From assembly GCF_958979055.1 (NCBI RefSeq), contig NC_084886.1:6586154-6650153 (forward strand): a stretch of DNA of 64,000 bases. Reading direction: 5' to 3'. The DNA is from Alnus glutinosa. Taxonomy: Eukaryota > Streptophyta > Magnoliopsida > Fagales > Betulaceae. This document shows positions 57,401 through 64,000 of the stretch, piece by piece (the first letter of the stretch is position 1; every line of letters begins with the position of its first letter). The position numbers and the translations under genes are program-made. The notes beneath the pieces are model-generated. The model saw only the letters and a program-made list of their open reading frames with translations, made no database searches and had not been told where the DNA came from.

Positions 57401-60400
57401 TGGATAGAAGATTTACTTCGGGATATTGCTCTTTTGTGGGAGGAAATTTAGTTTCCTGGCATAGTAAGAAACAATCAGTGGTTGCTAGATCTAGGACAGA
57501 AGCTGAAATCTAGACTGTGACTCATAAGATATGTGAGTTATTATGATTGAAGATTCTATTGAAAGAATTTGGATATGATTGTAAGGAGCCTGTGAGATTA
57601 TACTGCGACAGCAAGGTCACAATTAATATTGCTCATAATCCAGTCCAGCTTGATCGAACTAAGCACATTGAAATTGATAGACATTTTATCGTGACTCATA
57701 AGATATGTGAGTTATTATGATTGAAGATTCTACTGAGAGAACTTGGAAATGATTGTAAGGAGCCTATGAGATTATACTATGACGACAAGGCCGCGATTAA
57801 TATTGCTCATAATCTAGTCCAGCTTGATTGAACTAAGCACATTGAAATTGATAGACATTTTATCAAGGAAAAGTTGTGTGTGGGGTTAATTTTCACACCT
57901 CATGTGAAGACAGAGGAGCAACTGGCAGATATTTTGACGAAGGAAGTGTCCAATAGTGTTCTTCATTAAGCCTTGTGCAAGCTAGGCATGCGAGACATCT
58001 TCGCCTCAGCTTGAGGGGGAGTGTTGAAGATATGCGGCTGATTTGATTCTGATATGATTCTCATTTATTTTCCATCTATTGTATTTCCATATTACCAAGG
58101 AAAATAAGACCATATTCTCTGTATATTCTTCCTTGTTTCTCCAATTTTTCCTTCCTCTATTTCAATGGTTACTGAATTGCATTTCATTCTGCAGGAATAC
58201 AAATATATTTCTTCAAAAAGGATCGCTTATTTTCTTTCATCAAAACCTCAGCCACATCAATTCACCATCTTAGTTCGCAGTATTCCTGTTTCTGCCGGGA
58301 ACAGCATCAGTGACAGTATTGACAACTTCTTTAGAGAGTATCATCCTTCAACATATCTGTCACATTTGGTTGTTCGTCGTACAAACAAACTACGGAATCT
58401 CATTGTAAGCATTTAGTGTTTATTGTCCTTTCAGATGTACAAACTTCTGTTTTCCCTTTCCCCATAATGGAATTCTTCTTTCTGAAAAATCAATTTAATT
58501 GTCAGGAAAGAACATGTTTGTTTCTTCTGGTAAAATACAGAATCATGGATCCTTTATTTACTTGTCAGAGATTTTACTTTTGGAATCTAGTCGAATAGTA
58601 TGTTACTTGTGATTTGTTTCCATTTCTGTTTTGTATATTTGAATGAATCCATTTGTTTTCTTACTTATGATACATATTTCTGAAGCATAACTTTTTTGAT
58701 TGAGGTTGTAGTATATGTATGGATAGTTGAGCATTATTACTAGCATTTACTCGGTATATGACTTGACAATAGTTACAAGAAACAACATCTGGATACCAAC
58801 ATGGAAGAAAGAGGAAATTACAGTTCACAAATATGTGAATTGTGAAGCAGGGAGATGATCTGGAATGATGCAGTTGGGGCATGGTATAGTGTATTCATAC
58901 TTTGACCTTCTCTTGAAGCACATCTTTCTCAGAGGGAAACAGAGGAAAACCTCTCTGGGATGCTGAAATCTCAAAAGAATTAACAAGCTAGAGGCTATTT
59001 CATCCATAGAAAAAGTCATGAGTCCATTGTGAAACTGTCATTTCCACTGTCCATTAAGCTGTCATAGCCTCCACTTATTAGAGGAAAAAAAGCCCAAAAA
59101 CCCTATTGACATTAAATCATAAAGTCCTGACCATAAATATAACAAAAACAATAATTAATAGAAAGATGTGAATATCCTTGAAAGCCCTAGCTAAACCAGC
59201 ACAAACAGTAACATTACAGTAAGTATATTTTACAAATAGCTTGCTGGTCTCTAAATCACTTTCGTTCAAACAGTTGCAAATGCATGGAAAAGTATGCCTT
59301 TATTTCTCTTTGATTTAATGTATATTTCATATCAATTTAAGCCTTTTTATTTATTTATTTTTGAAAGTAATTTGTATAATATTTAAAGACATATTTAGAG
59401 TATTGGATGTGAAATATGAGTGCTAAATCGTAGTTCATAGCCTTGAATACGTAGACTTCCTTTCTATGCCTCATTGCTAACATGGTTTCACTTTTCCCCT
59501 AGCATGATGCCAAGAAGTATTACAAAAGGATTATTCGCTTGCAATCAAATCCTACTCAACACAGGTATGGGTGTAACAATTGCTTTGGATTGTTTGGACG
59601 CAATGTTGATCTTGTGGATCATTATGAAAAGAAGTTAGAAGACATAGAGGAGAATGTGAGATTGGAGCAATCAGATGTTTCATTGGCTGGAGAAGTATGT
59701 GCTAAACTACTTTCTTGTCATCTTGTAGAGATTTTGTCTTTTGTTAGATTTTACGTCTTTTTGGTGGGGATCTTGTTCATAAATTCAAGTATTCATGCAT
59801 ATTGGTGTTGTTTTTCTTTTTCTTTTTCTTTTTTATATTTATTGTGTATGAATCATATGCATCAAATTTAGTCATATCCAGCACTGGGTACATTAGATAT
59901 TGCAATATTATACATCATTGTTATAATATGAATTCTTTAAGTTTATAGCTATTATGTTACAAGTATTATTCCTGGGTGTGAAATGGTATACATATATTCT
60001 TTCTTTAACGAAAAAGGAAGTTCTAGCTGCCTTTGTAAATGAGTGTAATATATTCATAATGCTTTGTTAGCTCTTTGTTACTATTGTGGTACCTGGTGCA
60101 TTCTATTAACCTGCATTCTTTATCTATTGTAAAAGGAAATTCCTGCCGCCTTTGTGTCCTTCAAGTCTCGGTATGGTGCTGCAATTGCTTTTCATTTGCA
60201 ACAATCAATCAATCCCACTCATTGGGTCACAGAGCAAGCTCCTGAGCCTCATGATGTTTACTGGCCTTTCTTCTCTTCATCATTTATGCGAAGATGGATT
60301 TCTAAGCTGGTGGTTATAGTTGCATGTATTCTTCTTACAATCTTATTCCTTATACCTGTTGTAGTTGTGCAAGGTCTTACTAACCTGAGTCAGTTGGAAG

Positions 60401-62898
60401 GTTGGTTTCCTTTCCTGGAAAGCATTCTTACCATGTAAGTAATGTTTTTGTTGTTATGAAACTAATCTATTTCTTGATTCCAAGTTCCATCTCTCTTTAA
60501 ACTACAATTTCCAATTAGTAATGCAAGCTAACAAATGGTTTATAAACAATATGAGTACATATTACCATAATAGATTTGAAACATTTATAGTTTTCAAGAT
60601 ATTTTAGTATATCCTGAAGTATTCACCACTAATTTTTTCATTACGTAATCATAAGTTTAAGCTAGCTTACCAAAATTCAAACTAATCGTGAAATTTTATG
60701 GTTGGTGATTGCCACTGACAGAATAAACACTTCAATCAGGAGATTATCCGGCTGTCGATGCAATTTTCAGAACTAGAGAATTTAGTTTAATGGACTCATG
60801 CATACTTGTGCTGACAATGGTTCAGAATGATTATGGCTCTTATTCTATTGAATAAACAAGATTGAAGTCTTCAAACTCGTAGATGTCTAAAGAGTCAAAT
60901 TTTGCATATCTATTGCGTTGACACCCACATACAGCAATGAAGAATTTAGTTTTCTAGTACATTTTACCTTTCCTTGTACCACGTGGCTTTAGCAGTTGAC
61001 TGAAAGAAATACACTTACGCTTCAGGTCTTATTTGGGACCCTAAGTTCCCAGAAATAGTCAAAATAATAATGGCAGGTCCTATCATTCAAAGCTACAATT
61101 TGAAAGATGGCCTTACCTTCTATGTTATCAGTAAAGGGCTTTCTTTATTCTATCTGGCTCTTCCGCAAAGGTGTATGATCATACATGTTTTTTCATGTAT
61201 AACCTCTTATTAATGTAGAATTCTTTATCAGTACTCCCTTGTCAGTGTCACTATAATATCTCCTTGTTAAAGCAGTGATGTTGTCATTCAGATAAAATTT
61301 AAGTATAGAATCACTAAAAAGAGAGGCCGAAAATCAAGTATTGTGAAATATATGTTGAATGAACTAAATTCAGGTTTTTCACTCGGCTACACTAAGATTT
61401 CTTTTTCCTAAAACAGAATGCACACTTCTTCTATTGCTTACTGCTTTACTGCAGAACAGTGAGAGGCACTTTTGATACGGGAAACCTCCCCCCGCTGGGG
61501 GTGTGGGATGCCCCCTGTATATCTGTCCTTGGGAGATTTAACTTTGTTTTGTTATTCTAACTAATTGTTTAAAGGAGGAATTTGCACTTCGGTTCTTTGA
61601 TAGGAGATTTGTAACAGTGATTACAGAGCAGTGAGTGCTTCCCATCTGGAGGAATATTTTCTTGCTTAAGAAAATTGCTTTGTTCTTATGCAATGACCTC
61701 TATGGTAATTTTGTGATACTATATGATCTGTAGTTACCCATATGCAGCTTAAAGTCAGGAGCACGCTAATTTGTTGATATTTGAATGTTTTCGTGTGCAA
61801 ACTTTGTTCCTGCTTTCTTTAATTTCTTGATGATGCAAAGTACTGACTCTACGTGTCTTCTTGCAGAACATTCGTTAGTGAAGTAATTACAGGATACCTT
61901 CCCAGTCTAATTCTTATGTTGTTTCTGAAAACGGTGCCTCCTGTGATGGAGTTGCTTTCTTCCATTCAAGGATATGTTTCCCATAGTGCCATAGAAAGGA
62001 GTGCATGTATCAAAGTACTGTGGTTCACAATATGGAACATTTTCTTTGCAACTGTATTTTCTGGATCAGTTTTATATCAGGTTTCCATCTTCCTCGAACC
62101 CAAGAATATTCCTGCGAAGCTAGCCGTTTTGGTTCCAGCACAGGTGAGACTAAGTTCCCCGTGGAAATATTGTTTAAAATTGAACCTGGTTTAGGTAAAA
62201 TATTTCGGGGCTAGCACAAATAAATCCATGAAGGTGAAACGTACTTAAGAATGTTATATTTTTCTATTTATTGACTTGCAGTTGGACAGATGTATATGGT
62301 CTACTGACTCTTAAGATATTTGCACTCATTTGACTATGCATTTTAAACTAAATATAGAAAGGATAATGATCTACTTGCTGCATGCCGTAGGCAATATCCA
62401 TTGTGTTTTCTTTCTAGGATGTCATTTCTCTTTTCTTCATATTTAATCTCTTGATAGGATGTAGTACATATGACTATATAGTTCTTTTCTTTCTAATAAT
62501 AAAGAATAATGGTACCTTTTCAACTCTGGTTACTTTTACAGGGTAATCTGACTACCTCACATGTTCAACGGCCAAGTTGTTTTCCCGAATCCCAGAAATG
62601 GATTCAGATAGTAATCCAGTTTGGGCTTATGGACAGATCCGGTTTTTGATTCAGTATATTAGTTGAATTGGTTTTAGAAAATCAATTTATAAAATTCATT
62701 GATTCGAAGTTTACAATCCGACAATTATGACCTGAATAGCTAATATCACCACCAAAAAAATGAAGTTCCTCCTATGCCCGAGTAGCAGATATACTTTTGA
62801 AATTCATATCAACACATGTTTGCCTTTGAAATCAAACTTTACCTTACGAATTGATCTTTGCACTGGTTCCCATGTTCACTTGCTGTTTCATTATTCTC

Positions 62899-62948
<50 letters not shown>

Positions 62949-63474
62949 GTCACAGCTTATAGCTAGTCCAAAAAAGAAGAAGAAATGGCCACACTTAGTA
63001 CCTATGCAGATATGCAGCCAGTAAAAAGCTTCATCAGATATGTTTAACAAGACAGATCAGAATACAAATGACATTCCATATAGTTTAGACGTGATACAAA
63101 AGGAACACAAAATGCATGGGTTTATGTTTTGACACAATCATATAATATCACCAGGTTCAAATGTTTTCTTTGTTATGACATCATTTGTTTGGCTGTAGGC
63201 ATCATTTTTCATTGCTTATGTTGTCACATCTGGATGGACAAGCGCTTCATCCGAACTCTTTCGCCTTGTCCCTCTTGTTTGGGGTCTAATAACAAAACCT
63301 TGTACAAGAAGTACGGATGATGAACTTGAAGTTCCAACTATTCCTTACCACAGGGACATTCCAAGACTTCTTTTCTTTGGACTTCTTGGGATTACATATT
63401 TTTTCCAAGCTCCATTAATTCTACCCTTCCTCTTAGTGTACTTCTGTCTTGGATACATCATCTACCGTAACCAG
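48494..63474 (+). CDS. CSC1-like/OSCA hyperosmolality-gated channel, 3' end beyond window
   Basis: Eight exons are visible: 48494-48774, 49568-49723, 50797-50860, 58195-58404, 59503-59694, 60136-60434, 61867-62143, 63199-63474. They join in frame to 585 of about 700 residues; the gene continues past 64000. OSCA proteins are dimeric mechanically or osmotically gated Ca2+-permeable channels, 11 membrane spans per subunit. Seen here: TM0 ([19 protein letters not shown]), TM1 ending FILLPVN, TM2 ending LLYYE, a cytosolic loop with [14 protein letters not shown] and EIPAAFVSF, then further spans with [18 protein letters not shown] and GLLGITYFF. The fit is best with the OSCA2 clade (family knowledge). 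Intron 3 (50861-58194) contains a nested LTR element insertion. Alternative ERD4-like names refer to the same family. Confidence 0.92.
51254..51457 (+). repeat. Copia 5' LTR
   Basis: About 204 bp, ends 'tatttca' just before the primer-binding site. Starts 'ttttgaag' where the 3' LTR has 'tgttgaag', so the canonical TG is mutated. Confidence 0.8.
51780..51970. repeat. Six-copy short motif array in Copia leader
   Basis: Related words 'aacgacaagtca', 'acggtaggtcgt', 'acgacatgtca', 'atgacaggttgtt', 'acgacaagtca' and 'atgacaggttgtt' recur about every 20-30 bp. Several are near-palindromic (GACATGTC core). Confidence 0.6.
52210..54489 (+). mobile_element. Solo LTR (2.28 kb) nested in the Copia element
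   Basis: Starts TGTAATGC and ends GCATTATA, near-perfect inverted termini with the final CA mutated to TA. Flanked by GGCTT at 52205-52209 and 54490-54494, a 5-bp target duplication. The interior is non-coding with a TATA-like leader region ('cctataaataggaacc', 52610-52625) and 'aaaccctag'. No internal pol region remains, so it is best read as a solo LTR of a large (probably Ty3/gypsy) family. It splits the Copia gag region. Confidence 0.82.
52327..52558. repeat. Array of palindromic CGAACGTTCG-type motifs
   Basis: Nine copies of cgaacgttcga or close variants: near 52329-52337, 52347-52357, 52361-52371, 52381-52391, 52401-52410, 52427-52437, 52483-52493, 52503-52513 and 52548-52558. Further copies occur at about 53024-53034 and 53045-53095. 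Early spacing is 14-26 bp. The core is a perfect palindrome. Confidence 0.85.
54683..57963 (+). pseudogene. Copia pol pseudogene
   Basis: Protease region near 54890-54940: the active site reads [13 protein letters not shown] where DSGASDHMTG is expected, so the catalytic Gly-Ala is changed. Integrase remnants span about 55190-55800. Reverse transcriptase spans 56400-57300 with [34 protein letters not shown] and the catalytic IVYVDD box, broken by in-frame stops. RNase H follows to 57963 and contains a tandem duplication. It cannot encode a functional polyprotein. Confidence 0.9.
57517..57864 (+). repeat. 174-bp tandem duplication in the RNase H region
   Basis: Copies at 57517-57690 and 57691-57864 are exactly adjacent and equal in length, both beginning 'gtgactcataagatatgtg' and ending 'gatagacattttatc', with about ten base differences. 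174 is divisible by three, so the duplication itself kept frame. Confidence 0.93.
58022..58164 (+). repeat. Copia 3' LTR
   Basis: 143 bp, starts TG right after the polypurine tract and ends 'tatttca'. The middle lacks sequence found in the 5' LTR. It ends only 30 bp before OSCA exon 4, so it lies within the region of the branch point and polypyrimidine tract. Confidence 0.82.
62904..62943. repeat. (TA)n microsatellite in OSCA intron 7
   Basis: About 20 TA dinucleotides, 255 bp before exon 8. Confidence 0.9.
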
Positions 63475-64000
63475 GTTAGTTGGCTATCTCTTATTCTCCT
63501 AATCTTCTTTGGGTGCATTTCATAACTATTGAGAAAAATAAATGGTGGGCTTATATTATTTTCTTCCACACTAACGTTTATTATTTATAGGAGAAATACA
63601 ATTCAAGATAACGATAAATATAACAAACCTAAATAAACTGAACTACCATCAGACATAGATAAAGGTAAACTCAACTAGATAAAAGATAAGGATAAAATCC
63701 TCTACTACTCCCTCTCAAGTTGGAGATTATCATATAATCCCAACTTGGAACAAATAAGTGTACCACATCCATGGAGAAGGGCTTTTAGGGAGTAACAAAA
63801 TCTACCTATCACAAACAACTTGTCACAAACAGAATCAACGAACTTAACAGACCCTAAAACCCTGACTTGGTCAAGAAATAAACTGAATTGGTCCGAAAAC
63901 CAAATGAATAGGCCAAAAACAAACAGAATCGACCCAAAAACCAATTGACCCAGCTGAAAACATACCAGCTGAAACAACACCATACCAGCTGAAACTCAAT
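63475..64000 (+). other. OSCA intron 8, cut by window end
   Basis: Begins with donor 'gttagt' after exon 8. Contains decayed repeat-like text, including 'gacccaaaaaccaattgaccc' and the duplicated 'cataccagctgaaac' at the window end. No exon is seen. Confidence 0.6.

Larger units (their letters stand above)
51254..58164 (+). mobile_element. Degenerate Ty1/Copia LTR retrotransposon
   Basis: 5' LTR 51254-51457 and 3' LTR 58022-58164 share 'ttgaagatatg', 'gattctgatatgat', 'aaggaaaataagaccatatt' and 'ttcctt' blocks. The 3' copy lacks about 60 bp. A primer-binding site, TTGGTATCAAAGCA (51459-51472), matches initiator-tRNA-Met priming with one change. A polypurine tract lies at 58011-58021. Gene order is gag remnant, protease, integrase, reverse transcriptase, RNase H, as in Copia. 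Many stops and frameshifts show it is dead. It is in the sense orientation within OSCA intron 3. Flanks 'aaaac' and 'atggt' do not match, so the target duplication has decayed. Confidence 0.9.

Noticed and set aside
1-64000. tRNA, rRNA and known small RNA genes
   Set aside because: No cloverleaf with an intact A and B box plus acceptor stem was found outside the SINEs. Weak snoRNA or miRNA hairpins cannot be judged by eye among the many foldbacks.

Overview
The window is nuclear DNA from a flowering plant, most likely a woody eudicot. The sequence is AT-rich, genes carry many GT-AG introns, and the spaces between and inside genes hold LINEs, SINEs, LTR elements and MITE-like foldbacks. The species cannot be fixed from the sequence. 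No bacterial operon, CRISPR array, phage or organellar segment is visible.

Layout, left to right: 1-5.9 kb is intergenic with three foldback or TIR-type elements. A p24-delta cargo receptor gene (+, 4 exons) lies at 6.05-10.12 kb. A convergent ankyrin-repeat protein kinase of the VIK/ILK type (-, 11 exons, 435 aa) lies at 12.2-19.7 kb. A plastid-targeted DUF3110-type protein (-, 5 exons, 280 aa) lies at 21.0-23.3 kb. 23.5-28 kb is repeat-rich, with a probable solo LTR and a tandem pair of foldback MITEs. The 26S proteasome lid subunit RPN6 (-, intronless CDS) is at 28.4-29.6 kb, with a TATA promoter and 5' UTR exon near 30.9 kb. A SINE and a LINE sit just upstream of that promoter. Two tandem GT34 xyloglucan xylosyltransferase genes (+) lie at 35.9-37.1 and 38.2-39.6 kb; the first lacks part of the stem and an 11-residue conserved stretch. 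A small single-pass membrane protein gene (-, 2 exons) lies at 41.06-43.58 kb and its intron holds a SINE and a LINE. A long foldback and a third LINE tail follow. A CSC1-like/OSCA channel gene (+) starts at 48.5 kb and runs off the right edge; its third intron (7.3 kb) holds a degenerate Copia element that is itself interrupted by a solo LTR with a 5-bp target duplication.

These are independent housekeeping and cell-surface genes, not one pathway: ER-Golgi sorting (p24), signalling (VIK-like kinase), plastid biology (DUF3110), protein turnover (RPN6), wall xyloglucan synthesis (two XXTs) and mechanosensitive or osmosensitive calcium entry (OSCA). Splice junctions were worked out by hand and all coding exons join in frame. 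The most useful observations are a perfect ER-stress element (CCAAT-N9-CCACG) in the p24 promoter, the altered XXT tandem copy, and a set of retroposon insertions dated in relative terms by readable target-site duplications.
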